Notes under the pieces: generated by a model | Told to the model about the DNA's origin: nothing | What the model saw: the letters and a program-made list of their open reading frames with translations, nothing else | The model's database searches: none | NCBI RefSeq assembly: GCF_037860775.1 | Contig: NZ_JBBEWC010000011.1 | Span: 190,887-254,886, forward strand | Direction: 5' to 3' | DNA from: Emticicia soli | GTDB taxonomy: Bacteria; Bacteroidota; Bacteroidia; Cytophagales; Spirosomataceae | DNA: 64,000 nt | Shown: positions 33,556 through 43,900 of the stretch, piece after piece | Layout of the letters: each line of letters starts with the position of its first letter | Position numbering within the stretch: position 1 is the stretch's first letter | Made by a program: the position numbers and the translations under genes

Positions 33556-35820
33556 TTAAACTTCAGCAGCAATCAGATTCAAGGCTGAACCAGCTTTGAA
33601 CCAGCCAATCTGGCTAGTATTGTATGTATGGTTCAATTTGATTTCATCTTTCGAACCATCAGCATGATGTGCTACCATCGTTAATGGTACTCCTTCAGCA
33701 AAGGTTGTTAAACCTAAGATATCGAAAGTATCATTTTCCTGAATTTTGTCGTAATCAGCAGGGTCAGCAAATGTCAATGCCAACATACCTTGTTTTTTAA
33801 GGTTGGTTTCGTGGATACGAGCAAAAGAACGAACAACAATAGCACGCACACCTAAGTGACGTGGTTCCATTGCAGCATGCTCACGTGACGAACCCTCACC
33901 GTAGTTTTCGTCTCCTACTACAATCGTTCCAACACCCGCAGCTTTATACGCACGTTGTACTGCTGGTACTTCGCCGTACTCGCCTGATAATTGATTTTTA
34001 ACTTTATTGGCAGTGCCATTGGCAAAGTTAATTGCACCAATCAAAAGGTTGTTAGAGATATTGTCAAGGTGACCACGGTATTTCAACCACGGGCCAGCCA
34101 TCGAAATATGGTCAGTTGTACATTTACCTTTGGCTTTAATCAACAATTTAAGGCCAGTAAGATCGGTACCTTCCCATGCTTTGAATGGGTCAAGTAATTG
34201 TAAACGGTCAGATTTAGGACTAACCGCAACTTTTACATTGCTACCATCTTTTTTAGGCTTCTGGTATCCGGCATCTTTTACATCAAAACCTAGTGGAGGT
34301 AACTCAACACCAAGTGGTGGATCTAATTTTACCTGCTCACCTTTTTCGTTTGTCAAGGTATCTTTGGCAGGGTTGAAAGTAAGACTTCCCGCAATGGCAA
34401 ATGCTGTTACAATCTCAGGCGATGCTACAAAAGCGTGTGTATTTGGGTTACCATCGGCACGTTTAGCAAAGTTTCTGTTAAACGATGTGATGATTGAGTT
34501 ACGCTCTCCTTTTTCAGCTCCGTGTCTTGCCCACTGGCCAATACATGGTCCGCAAGCATTAGCTAGTACTACCCCACCAATTGAGTTGAAAGTATCAAGG
34601 ATACCATCTCTTTCGGCTGTGTAACGTACTTGCTCAGAACCTGGCGTGATTGTAAACTCAGCTTTAGCAACAATATGCTTAGAAGCAGCCTGTGCTGCAA
34701 TTGAAGCGGCACGAGTCATGTCTTCGTAAGAAGAGTTGGTACATGAGCCAATCAAACCTACGTCTAATTTCTCAGGCCATTTGTTTTTCTTAACAGCTTT
34801 CGCAAATTTAGAAAGCGGCCAAGCCAAGTCTGGCGTGAATGGGCCATTGATACGTGGCTCTAATCTTGAAAGGTTAATTTCGATTACTTGGTCATAATAA
34901 GCCTCAGGATTATCGATACACTCTTGGTCAGGGCGTAATAAATCTTTGATACCATTAGCCAAAGAAGCAACTCTTGCACGGCCGGTAGCCTTCAGATAAG
35001 CCGCCATTTTACGGTCATATCCGAACAATGATGTAGTAGCACCAATTTCGGCACCCATGTTACAGATTGTACCTTTACCCGTTGCGGAAAGTGCATCAGC
35101 ACCTTTACCAATATATTCTACTATGTAACCAGTACCACCCTTTACAGTTAAACGACCTGCTACTTCAAGAATTACGTCTTTTGCAGAAGCCCATCCTTTC
35201 AGTTTTCCTGTAAGTTTTACACCAATTAATTTAGGCATTTTCAACTCCCATGCCAAGCCCGACATTACGTCGCAAGCATCGGCACCACCAACACCAATCG
35301 CAACCATACCCAAACCACCTGCATTAGGCGTATGTGAGTCAGTTCCAATCATCATTCCACCCGGAAAAGCGTAATTTTCGATTACTACCTGGTGAATGAT
35401 ACCAGCACCTGCTTTCCAGAAGCCAATACCGTATTTATTTGAAACAGAAGAAAGGAAATCGTAAACCTCTTTATTTTTTTCGTTAGCAATTTTCAAATCG
35501 TCAACTGCACCTACTTTAGCTTGAATAAGGTGGTCGCAGTGAACAGTAGAAGGAACGGCAACTTTTGGGCGTCCGGTTGTCATGAACTGTAATAATGCCA
35601 TCTGAGCAGTAGCATCTTGCATAGCTACACGGTCTGGAGCAAAATCAACATAATCAACCCCTCTACTATACGCTTTACCTGGAGTTCCCTCCCATAAATG
35701 CGTATAAAGGATTTTTTCCGCAAGCGTTAAAGGTTTACCCACTATTTTACGAGCGGCCTCTACTCTTTCAGGCATTCGAGCATAAACGCTCTTAATCATA
35801 TCTAAATCAAAAACTGCCAT
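33556..35820 (-). CDS. acn: Aconitate hydratase (mitochondrial-type)
   Basis: A 754-residue cytoplasmic TCA-cycle enzyme isomerising citrate and isocitrate. The N-terminal part reads RVAMQDATAQMALLQFMTTG, PSTVHCDHLIQA and GTDSHTPNAGGLGMVAIGVG. The 4Fe-4S ligands appear as GSCTNSSYEDMTR and LANACGPCIGQW. The C-terminal swivel domain has GDENYGEGSSREHAAMEPRH and VRSFARIHETNLKKQGM. Length and order match the shorter mitochondrial-type aconitase, not AcnB. The gene is monocistronic, divergent from topA, with its own terminator. Confidence 0.95.
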   Translation of the reverse strand: MAVFDLDMIKSVYARMPERVEAARKIVGKPLTLAEKILYTHLWEGTPGKAYSRGVDYVDFAPDRVAMQDATAQMALLQFMTTGRPKVAVPSTVHCDHLIQAKVGAVDDLKIANEKNKEVYDFLSSVSNKYGIGFWKAGAGIIHQVVIENYAFPGGMMIGTDSHTPNAGGLGMVAIGVGGADACDVMSGLAWELKMPKLIGVKLTGKLKGWASAKDVILEVAGRLTVKGGTGYIVEYIGKGADALSATGKGTICNMGAEIGATTSLFGYDRKMAAYLKATGRARVASLANGIKDLLRPDQECIDNPEAYYDQVIEINLSRLEPRINGPFTPDLAWPLSKFAKAVKKNKWPEKLDVGLIGSCTNSSYEDMTRAASIAAQAASKHIVAKAEFTITPGSEQVRYTAERDGILDTFNSIGGVVLANACGPCIGQWARHGAEKGERNSIITSFNRNFAKRADGNPNTHAFVASPEIVTAFAIAGSLTFNPAKDTLTNEKGEQVKLDPPLGVELPPLGFDVKDAGYQKPKKDGSNVKVAVSPKSDRLQLLDPFKAWEGTDLTGLKLLIKAKGKCTTDHISMAGPWLKYRGHLDNISNNLLIGAINFANGTANKVKNQLSGEYGEVPAVQRAYKAAGVGTIVVGDENYGEGSSREHAAMEPRHLGVRAIVVRSFARIHETNLKKQGMLALTFADPADYDKIQENDTFDILGLTTFAEGVPLTMVAHHADGSKDEIKLNHTYNTSQIGWFKAGSALNLIAAEV

Positions 35821-35882
35821 TTTTTAAAGAAAATTTTAAATGTTAAAACTCATATCTGGATTGAAAAGATGAAGGATTGCGC

Positions 35883-35890
35883 CAAAATTA
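35883..35890 (-). promoter_or_regulatory. Candidate -7 element (TAATTTTG) for the aconitase gene
   Basis: Exact TAnnTTTG on the minus strand, 62 nt before the ATG at 35820. A TTTG lies only 11 nt further upstream, too close for a -33 box. The rest of the 307-nt divergent region to topA (35821-36127) is AT-rich with nothing else clear. Confidence 0.4.
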
Positions 35891-36127
35891 CGAAACATCG
35901 TCAAATTATAAATAGTAAATTTTCAAATATTACTAAAAATATGTGCTCTGGTGTACGTAAAGGCAATTTTCGGCAGCAAGTACCTATAAGAATAACCCCA
36001 AAGCCATGCTTTTTTGTTCAAATCTTTTCCGTTTTATAATTTTTTAATAATTTTTCTAAAACTTTTATGTTCTGTTTTGCATTAATATCTTAATATCGCA
36101 CAAAAATTAAAAACCAAAGGCCAAAGA

Positions 36128-38596
36128 ATGTCGAAGAACTTAGTTATAGTTGAGTCCCCAGCAAAAGCAAAAACCATTGAAGGGTATCTAGGAAAAGATT
36201 TTACGGTAAAATCAAGTTTTGGTCATGTCAGAGACCTCCCTGAAAAAGAATTAGGAATTGATGTCAGTAAAAACTTTGCTCCTAAATATGCTATTTCTTC
36301 AGATAAAACAAAGGTGATTAATGAGTTGAAGAAATTAGCCAAAGAGTCGGAAACAGTATGGCTGGCAACTGACGACGACCGTGAGGGAGAGGCCATTTCG
36401 TGGCACTTGAAAGAGTCGTTAGGGCTAAAAGATTCTACTCCGAGAATTGTTTTCAGAGAGATTACCAAAAAAGCAATTACCACCGCTATTCAGAATCCGA
36501 GAACCATAGACATGGATTTGGTAAATGCTCAGCAAGCACGCCGTATCCTTGACCGCCTTGTAGGCTTTGAGCTCTCTCCGGTACTATGGCAGAAAATCAG
36601 AACCGGTGAGCGAACCAACCTTTCGGCCGGTCGGGTACAATCAGTGGCGGTAAGATTAATTGTTGAGCGAGAAAGAGACATTGATTCCCATAATTCTAAA
36701 TCATCATTTAAGGTAATTGCTCAATTTCTGGTAGAAAAAGGCAAAGTACTAAATGCCGAATTACCAAAAAACTTTGAAACGGAAGAGCAGGCAAAGAGAT
36801 TTTTAGAAAAATGTAAAAATGCGATATTTACAATTAAAAATCTTGAAGTAAAACCAGCTAAAAAATCACCTGCTGCGCCTTTTACTACATCTACGTTACA
36901 ACAGGAAGCATCAAGAAAACTGGGTTTCTCGGTTCTTCAAACCATGACAGTGGCTCAGAAACTCTATGAATCAGGTAAGATTTCATACATGAGAACTGAC
37001 TCAACCAATCTTTCGAGTGAAGCAATAGAAAAAGCCAAGATTCAGATTGAAAATGCTTACGGAGAGAAATATGTAAAAGTAAGACAATATAAAACCAAAA
37101 ACGATTCGGCACAAGAAGCCCACGAAGCTATCAGACCCACTGATTTCAGCGTTGAAAAAGCAGGTGCAGACCGAAACGAGCAACGTTTGTATGAATTGAT
37201 TTGGAAGCGTTCAATTGCTTCACAGATGGCAGATGCAGAACTGGAAAGAACGATTGCTACCATCGGAATTTCAACCACAGCAGAAGAACTAGTAGCTACC
37301 GGAGAGGTAATTAAGTTTGATGGTTTTCTGAAAGTATATCTGGAGTCGAACGATGATGAGGATGAAGAAAGTAAAGGTATGCTTCCGCCGTTATCGATAG
37401 GTCAGGCACTTGATTTGTCAGAGATGAAAGCCACTGAGCGATTCACCAAGCCTTCACCAAGATTTACAGAGGCCAGCCTTGTAAAGAAACTGGAAGAAAT
37501 GGGAATTGGTCGTCCGTCAACTTACGCTCCTACTATTTCTACTATTATTAAGCGTAATTATGTAGTAAAAGAAGACAGACCAGGCAAGGAGCGAAACTTT
37601 AAAGAGTTTTCTCTAAAAAATAACGAGATAAGCGAGAAAGTAGGCAAAGAAACCTACGGCACCGAAAAAGCCAAACTATTCCCAACTAATATAGGTATAG
37701 TAGTTAATGATTTTTTGGTAGAAAACTTTGATGATGTAATTGATTTTAGCTTTACCGCCAATGTTGAGAAAGACTTCGACAAAGTGGCTGACGGTAAAGT
37801 AGAATGGCAAAAAATGATTGCCGATTTCTACAAAGATTTTCACCATAAAGTAGAGCAGGCCGATAGCGCAAAAGCTACCAAAGGTGCCAGAGAACTTGGT
37901 TTTGACCCTAGAACAGGCAAAAAGATTTCGGTGAAAATCGGAAAATTTGGGCCGTATGTTCAATTAGGCGAAACAACCGACGAAGAAAAGCCGGTGTTTG
38001 CCAGCTTACTGAAAAGCCAATTGGTTGATAATATTACACTTGAGGATGCCCTTGCCTTGCTAGATATGCCAAAGCTGCCTCGTGAGGTTGGTTTCTATGA
38101 GGATAAACCGTTGTTGGTTGCAGTTGGCAAGTTTGGCCCATATATTAAACACGACGAGAAGTTTTATAACCTCGAAAAAAGCGAAGACCCTTATCTGGTT
38201 ACAGAAGAAAGAGCCATAGAAATTATAGAAGCCAAACGCAACAGCGGAGACTTGTCTCAGCCAAAAGACTTGGGTATCTATGAAGGGCTTGCTGTAAACG
38301 TGGGCAAAGGTAGATTTGGTTTTTATGTAAAACATGGCGACAAGTACTACAACATTGAAAAAGGCATTGTAGCTGCCGAAGTAGACCTTAATAAGGCCAT
38401 TGAGATTATCAAGGCTAAAAAAGCTGCCGAAAGCAACAAGATTATTAAAGAGTTTCCGGAAGATAAGACCATACAGGTTTTAAACGGCCAATATGGCCCC
38501 TACATTAAAGTAGGTAAACGAAACGTAAAAATACCGAAAGGAACCGATCCGGCTTCTTTAACGCTTGAAGATTGCCGTAAATTGGCAAACGGATAA
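36128..38596 (+). CDS. topA: DNA topoisomerase I
   Basis: An 822-residue type IA topoisomerase that relaxes negative supercoils. The Toprim domain starts KNLVIVESPAKAKTIEGYLG and has LATDDDREGEAISWHL. The catalytic Tyr lies in GKISYMRTDSTNLSSEAI, and GIGRPSTYAPTISTIIKRNY is the usual core motif. The C-terminus has no zinc-finger cysteines. Instead it carries four copies of a short repeat (VKIGKFGPYVQLG, VAVGKFGPYIKHD, VNVGKGRFGFYVKHG, LNGQYGPYIKVGK), the TopA C-terminal repeat common in this phylum. Followed 32 nt later by the Sir2 gene. Confidence 0.96.
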   Translation: MSKNLVIVESPAKAKTIEGYLGKDFTVKSSFGHVRDLPEKELGIDVSKNFAPKYAISSDKTKVINELKKLAKESETVWLATDDDREGEAISWHLKESLGLKDSTPRIVFREITKKAITTAIQNPRTIDMDLVNAQQARRILDRLVGFELSPVLWQKIRTGERTNLSAGRVQSVAVRLIVERERDIDSHNSKSSFKVIAQFLVEKGKVLNAELPKNFETEEQAKRFLEKCKNAIFTIKNLEVKPAKKSPAAPFTTSTLQQEASRKLGFSVLQTMTVAQKLYESGKISYMRTDSTNLSSEAIEKAKIQIENAYGEKYVKVRQYKTKNDSAQEAHEAIRPTDFSVEKAGADRNEQRLYELIWKRSIASQMADAELERTIATIGISTTAEELVATGEVIKFDGFLKVYLESNDDEDEESKGMLPPLSIGQALDLSEMKATERFTKPSPRFTEASLVKKLEEMGIGRPSTYAPTISTIIKRNYVVKEDRPGKERNFKEFSLKNNEISEKVGKETYGTEKAKLFPTNIGIVVNDFLVENFDDVIDFSFTANVEKDFDKVADGKVEWQKMIADFYKDFHHKVEQADSAKATKGARELGFDPRTGKKISVKIGKFGPYVQLGETTDEEKPVFASLLKSQLVDNITLEDALALLDMPKLPREVGFYEDKPLLVAVGKFGPYIKHDEKFYNLEKSEDPYLVTEERAIEIIEAKRNSGDLSQPKDLGIYEGLAVNVGKGRFGFYVKHGDKYYNIEKGIVAAEVDLNKAIEIIKAKKAAESNKIIKEFPEDKTIQVLNGQYGPYIKVGKRNVKIPKGTDPASLTLEDCRKLANG

Positions 38597-38628
38597 ATTT
38601 TAAGCAACATAAACCTATACCCTATCTT

Positions 38629-39327
38629 ATGAAAAAACAATTGGTTGTTTTAACGGGCGCTGGCATTAGTGCCGAAAGCGGAATAAAAACCTTTAGAGAT
38701 AGCGGCGGTTTATGGGAAAATCATAACATTGAAGATGTTGCAACACCCGAGGGCTGGAATAAAAATCCGGCTCTGGTGTTGCAATTTTATAATGAGCGTA
38801 GGGCTAAAGCTTGCGAAGCAAACCCAAATGCCGGGCATCTGGCATTGGCCGCATTAGAAAAATATTTCGATGTAAACATTATCACCCAAAATGTTGATAG
38901 CCTACACGAGAAAGCTGGCTCAACGAATGTACTACATCTACATGGTGAACTCTGCAAAGTAAGAAGCATCAAAAATGAGCATCTGATAACGGATATTGGT
39001 GGAAGAGCCATTGAAATTGGTGATTTAGCTGAAGATGGGCACCAATTGCGCCCACATATTGTGTGGTTTGGCGAGGCTGTTCCGATGATTGACCCTGCTG
39101 TGGAAATTGCTAGAAATGCCGATATTTTTGTGGTGGTTGGCACTTCTTTACAGGTTTACCCTGCCGCCGGACTAATTAACTACGTACAGAAAACAGTTCC
39201 AAAGTTCATTGTTGACCCATTTATACCAGAGGCTTCTTCTAATTATAAAGACATCAGCTTCATTACCGAAACTGCTACTGTTGGCGTGCCTCAACTTGCC
39301 GAAATTCTGATTCGTGAGTATCAATAG
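38629..39327 (+). CDS. cobB: Sir2-family NAD-dependent protein deacylase
   Basis: A 232-residue sirtuin with LTGAGISAESGIKTFRDSGG (NAD site), FYNERRAKACEANPN, TQNVDSLHEKAG, VLHLHGEL (catalytic His) and VVGTSLQVYPAAGL. The YxxR pattern in FYNERR corresponds to the SIRT5/CobB motif that recognises succinyl and malonyl lysine, so a desuccinylase activity is possible. The four zinc Cys of most sirtuins are missing: only one Cys lies in the small domain (ELCKVRSIKN). The region is shortened to match. Encoded 32 nt after topA and 19 nt before a serine hydrolase gene, likely one transcript. Confidence 0.9.
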   Translation: MKKQLVVLTGAGISAESGIKTFRDSGGLWENHNIEDVATPEGWNKNPALVLQFYNERRAKACEANPNAGHLALAALEKYFDVNIITQNVDSLHEKAGSTNVLHLHGELCKVRSIKNEHLITDIGGRAIEIGDLAEDGHQLRPHIVWFGEAVPMIDPAVEIARNADIFVVVGTSLQVYPAAGLINYVQKTVPKFIVDPFIPEASSNYKDISFITETATVGVPQLAEILIREYQ

Positions 39328-39346
39328 CTTTCTTTTGTTTTAAATT

Positions 39347-40441
39347 ATGCAAAAAACCATTCTATTTCTACTAATGGCAAATATCTCTTTTGCACAGGGA
39401 TTCCAGAAAAAACTAGATTCTTTGCTGCAAGCGCACGTAAAGAAAGATGAGGCAGGAATGGCTGTACTCGTAATGAAAAATGGGCATGAACTCTATAAAG
39501 ATGGTTTTGGTATGGCTGATATGGAAACACAAACACCTATTACACCTCAAACCAATTTCAGAATGGCCTCGGTTTCAAAACAGTTTACGGCTGCTTGCAT
39601 TATTCTACTCGAAAACCGTAAAAAACTTAGTTATGAAGACAATCTTCTAAAATTCTTCCCTGATTTTAATAAAACTGTTGGCTCAAAAATAAAGCTCAAA
39701 CATTTGCTCACGCATACGTCGGGTATTCTGGACTATGAGGAGCTTATACCCGACAATCAGAAAGAACAACTATCTGATACTGATGTGCTTAAGTTTCTAA
39801 AAAATCAGTCTAAAACTTATTTTGAAGCTGGCAGCAAATTCCGCTATAGTAATTCGGGCTTTTGTTTGCTTGAACAAATCGTAGAAAAAGCCTCTGGACA
39901 GAACTTTGTTACTTTTATTAAGGCAAATATCTTTGAGCCATTAGAAATGGCTAACAGCACCATTTATGAAGCCGGTAGACCTATTCAAAGTAGAGCAATG
40001 GGATATGCACGTAACAAAGAAGGCAAACTTGTGTTTTCAGACCAAAGCATTACGAGCGCCACAAAAGGCGATGGTTGTGTGTACACTTCACTAGACGACT
40101 ACGCAAAATGGTATAAGGCTATCATAAACAATACACTATTTAATACAGAAAATGCGCTTAAAAAGATAAACCATAAGATTGAAAGTACCACGAACATCAA
40201 TTATGGTTTGGGCTGGTTTAATGGCTATGGAGCCCAAAGCACAGAATTGTACCATACAGGTAGCACTTGCGGCTTTAGCAATGTTGTGAATATTGTGCCA
40301 GGCAAGCAGTTCCTGATGGTGTATTTCTCGAATATTGCAAACAACCATGCATTAGAAAAACCGATAAGAGAATTACTGAAAACAGAAAAGATTGATGATT
40401 CTGCTATAGATTTCGACAAGGCACTTAGTTTAACCAACTGA
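39347..40441 (+). CDS. Exported class C beta-lactamase-like serine hydrolase
   Basis: A 364-residue protein with signal peptide MQKTILFLLMANISFAQG. It has the penicilloyl serine transferase motifs: MASVSKQFTA (S-x-x-K), FRYSNSGFCLLEQIV (Y-x-N) and ELYHTGSTCGFSN (H-T-G in place of KTG). The fold covers class C beta-lactamases, D-aminopeptidases and esterases; HTG and the absence of an ampR neighbour argue against a true resistance enzyme. It probably acts on peptides or esters in the periplasm. It ends 9 nt before a strong terminator. Confidence 0.88.
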   Translation: MQKTILFLLMANISFAQGFQKKLDSLLQAHVKKDEAGMAVLVMKNGHELYKDGFGMADMETQTPITPQTNFRMASVSKQFTAACIILLENRKKLSYEDNLLKFFPDFNKTVGSKIKLKHLLTHTSGILDYEELIPDNQKEQLSDTDVLKFLKNQSKTYFEAGSKFRYSNSGFCLLEQIVEKASGQNFVTFIKANIFEPLEMANSTIYEAGRPIQSRAMGYARNKEGKLVFSDQSITSATKGDGCVYTSLDDYAKWYKAIINNTLFNTENALKKINHKIESTTNINYGLGWFNGYGAQSTELYHTGSTCGFSNVVNIVPGKQFLMVYFSNIANNHALEKPIRELLKTEKIDDSAIDFDKALSLTN

Positions 40442-40450
40442 GAAACTATA

Positions 40451-40500
40451 ATGCATCAAAAAAGCCTGACTCTTTGCAGAGTCAGGCTTTTTTGATGCAT
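40451..40500. terminator. Bidirectional terminator between the serine hydrolase gene and trxA
   Basis: A perfect 23-bp stem: the arms are 40451-40473 and 40478-40500, with a TTGC loop and A/T runs inside the arms. It is the longest perfect hairpin in the window and serves two convergent genes. Confidence 0.95.
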
Positions 40501-40513
40501 CAGCATATATAAA

Positions 40514-40840
40514 TTAGTTCAATTGCGCTTCTAATTTTGAAGTAAGGATATGTTTTGGAACAGCCCCAACAATTTTATCAACCAATTGACCATTTTTGAA
40601 AATCATCAAAGTTGGGATAGAACGGATACCAAAGTTCATCGGAACGTTTGAGTTAGCATCAACATCCATTTTACCAATAATTGCTTTGCCTTCATAATCG
40701 CCAGCCATTTCTTCAACTACTGGTCCAATCATCTTACAAGGTCCACACCACTCTGCCCAAAAATCAACTAATACAGGTTTGTCGGAATTAATCAGTTCAG
40801 CAAAATTTGCGTCCGTGACTTCAATTGCTTTATGTGCCAT
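40514..40840 (-). CDS. trxA: Thioredoxin
   Basis: A 108-residue cytoplasmic thioredoxin: KPVLVDFWAEWCGPCKMIGP has the active-site WCGPCK, followed by the cis-Pro segment GIRSIPTLMIFKNGQLVDKI. It reduces protein disulfides with electrons from thioredoxin reductase. Length and motifs are standard. It lies 102 nt downstream of dnaE's start side on the same strand (dnaE stop at 40943), so read-through from dnaE is possible. Confidence 0.96.
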   Translation of the reverse strand: MAHKAIEVTDANFAELINSDKPVLVDFWAEWCGPCKMIGPVVEEMAGDYEGKAIIGKMDVDANSNVPMNFGIRSIPTLMIFKNGQLVDKIVGAVPKHILTSKLEAQLN

Positions 40841-40942
40841 TTTATAATGATTTAGTACCTTTTACGCACTTTGCGTTAAGGTTTTTTATTTATTATTTTA
40901 TTTGTTATAGGTCTAACAAATGAGCATTTAAGAAAAGTTCCA

Positions 40943-43900
40943 TTAGGCAAACACAACATTTTCGTCGCCAACAATTTGTTTCAATTCTTTCACAAAATCG
41001 TTAGTGGAAGCCACTTTTATCTTTCTTGAAAGCAGTAAAACATCTAGCCTTTCATCGATATCTTTCACCGATAATTTAAAATCAAAATTACCGGGGTAGC
41101 GTGTTGCCATGTCATCAATTTCCTGAATCAGTTGTGCATTAATCTGGTGTAAGCCCAGATTAATTTTTATTTCCTTAAACATCTTATTCCGTAGCTCACT
41201 CAGTAACTCCATGCTTATCGGTTTAAAATCCCAATCGCCTTCTCTACCCCATTTGTTCTGCAGTTTGCCTCTGATAAACAAGAAAAGCCCCATCGTAAGG
41301 AATTTAGAAAAATTGACGTAGTCTTGCCCGAAGAGCATCATTTCCATACTAGAATTGTAATCTTCTATTTTCAGAATGCCGAACGGGTTTCCGTTCTTCG
41401 ATTGTCTGTGTTGCACATTCGTTACCACTCCGCCAATAGTAATCTCTTTGTTCTGGTTATTAGCCTCAAAAACTTCATTTAATGGTGTACAACGCCTCAT
41501 TTCCATAGAGAATTCATCAAGCGGATGGCCCGAAATATAGAACCCAACCACTTCTTTCTCTAGGCGCAGTTTTTCAATGTCTCCCCATTTTTCAACAGGG
41601 TTCACCTTCGGTTTGGCAATCTCAAAGCCGCTACCACCAATAGCTCCGAACAATGAATTTTGCCCTGCGTTGGCATTTTCATGGTGTTTATTGGCATATT
41701 TAATGAGTTTTTCAATTAAAGTTGTGCCATCAGAGGCATCGAAATACTGTGCCCGGTGTAAATCCGTAAAACAATCGAAGGCGCCTGCATAGGCAAAAGA
41801 TTCGAGTGTCTTTTTATTTACTGTGCGTAGGTTTACACGCGTAATAAAATCAAAAATATCTTTAAATGGGCCACCTTTTGTTCTTTCTTCAATAACAGCA
41901 TCAACAGCAGCATCTCCCGAACCTTTGATACCTCCCATGCCAAAGCGTAACTCGCCTTTTTTGTTTACGCTGAACTGCTTTTGTGATTCGTTTACATCTG
42001 GGCCGAGAATCGGTAAACCAATGGCTTTACATTCTTCCATAAAGAATGTGATCTTCTCGATGTTACCTAGCTGCGATGTTAGTACGGCAGCCATGTATTC
42101 AGACGGATAATGGGCTTTCAGATAAGCGGTTTGGTACGCTACAAAAGCATAACAAGTAGAGTGCGACTTATTGAAGGCATAAGAAGCAAAAGCCTCCCAG
42201 TCTGTCCAGATTTTCTCAAGTACTTTCTCAGGGTGTCCTTTAGCTTTCGCTCCTTCCAAGAACTGTGGTTTCAGTTTATCTAGTGTCTTTCTATCTTTTT
42301 TACCCATTGCTTTACGCAATACGTCGGCATCACCTTTCGAAAACCCTGCTAATTTCTGCGACAGAAGCATTACCTGCTCCTGATAGACAGTAATCCCATA
42401 GGTTTCACCTAGATACTCTTCCATATCAGGTAAGTCGTAGGTTACTTCTTCACGCCCATGCTTACGGTTAATAAAGTTAGGTATATAGGCAATCGGACCC
42501 GGACGATACAGGGCATTCATGGCAATAAGGTCGTCCAATCGGTCAGGTTTCAGGTCTTTCATGTATTTTTTCATACCGTCAGACTCAAACTGGAACACTG
42601 CATTGGTTTCGCCTCGTTGAAACAACTCGTACGTTTTCTGGTCGTCTAGTGCAATCTCATCAATTTCAATTTCTACGCCATGATTTTCTTTAATCATGCG
42701 CAAACAATCCTTGATGATAGTCAAGTTTCGCAAACCCAGAAAGTCCATCTTGATTACCCCTGCATCTTCTATAATCTTTCCTTCGTATTGTGTAACCAAA
42801 AGGTCAGAATCTTTTGAAGTAGAAACTGGAAGAATATTGTACAGTTCTTCTGGAGCAATGATAATACCTGCCGCATGGATACCCGTATTACGAACCGTAC
42901 CCTCTAGTTTTTCGGCCTGTTGCAATACTTTGGCTGTTAGGTCATTTCCATTATACATGGCACGCACCTTCTTCACGTTTTCAATCTCGTCGCCTTGCAA
43001 ACCAATTTCTGATAAACTTTTAGGCCCTTCAAGCGGGTAATGAATCAATTTCTGAAAATCAATTCCATAGGTTGGTTTATCAGGGATTAATTTAGCTATG
43101 TAGTTGGCATCAGCCAATGGTAATTCCATCACACGGGCCACGTCTTTGATCGACGATTTGGTGGCCATCGTACCATAAGTAATGATTTGAGCTACCTGAT
43201 TTTTGGTATATTTCTGAACCACGTAATCGATTACTTTCTGACGCCCCTCGTCATCAAAATCAGTATCAATATCGGGCATCGACTTACGGTCAGGATTCAG
43301 GAAACGCTCAAAGAGTAGATTGTACTTAATTGGGTCAATGTTGGTGATACCGATACAATAAGCTACCGCACTACCTGCTGCACTTCCACGGCCAGGCCCA
43401 ATCATTACACCTAAGTCACGGCCTGCTTTAATAAAATCAGATACGATAAGGAAATACCCCGCAAAACCCATTGATTTAATGGTGAATAACTCAAAATCAA
43501 GGCGTTCTTGTACTTCTGAGCCTATTTCTCCATAACGTGCTCTTGCACCTTCATAGGTTAAGTGTTTCAGGTATTCCCACTGATTCATTACGTCGTCAGC
43601 ATGCACCTTAAACTCCTCAGGAATCGGGAAGTTGGGAAGCATGATGTCACGCTTAAGTTTCAGTGTTTCTACTTTATCTACAATTTCGTTGGTATTATCA
43701 ATTGCCGCCGGAATGTCACTAAAAAGCGTTGACATCTCCTGCGTTGTTTTGAAATAAAACTGGTCGTTGAAGAAAGCAAAGCGGGTATTTCTGGCAGTAG
43801 TTTCGTCGTCATTAAAATCTTTAGCCGAAGGCGTCGACATTTTTTCGTTGGTATTCACACACAACAAAATATCATGTGCCACCCAATCTTGTTGGTCAAC

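Noticed and set aside
39347..40441. Class C beta-lactamase resistance gene
   Set aside because: The third motif is HTG and the protein is closer to general serine hydrolases; no AmpR-type regulator is near.
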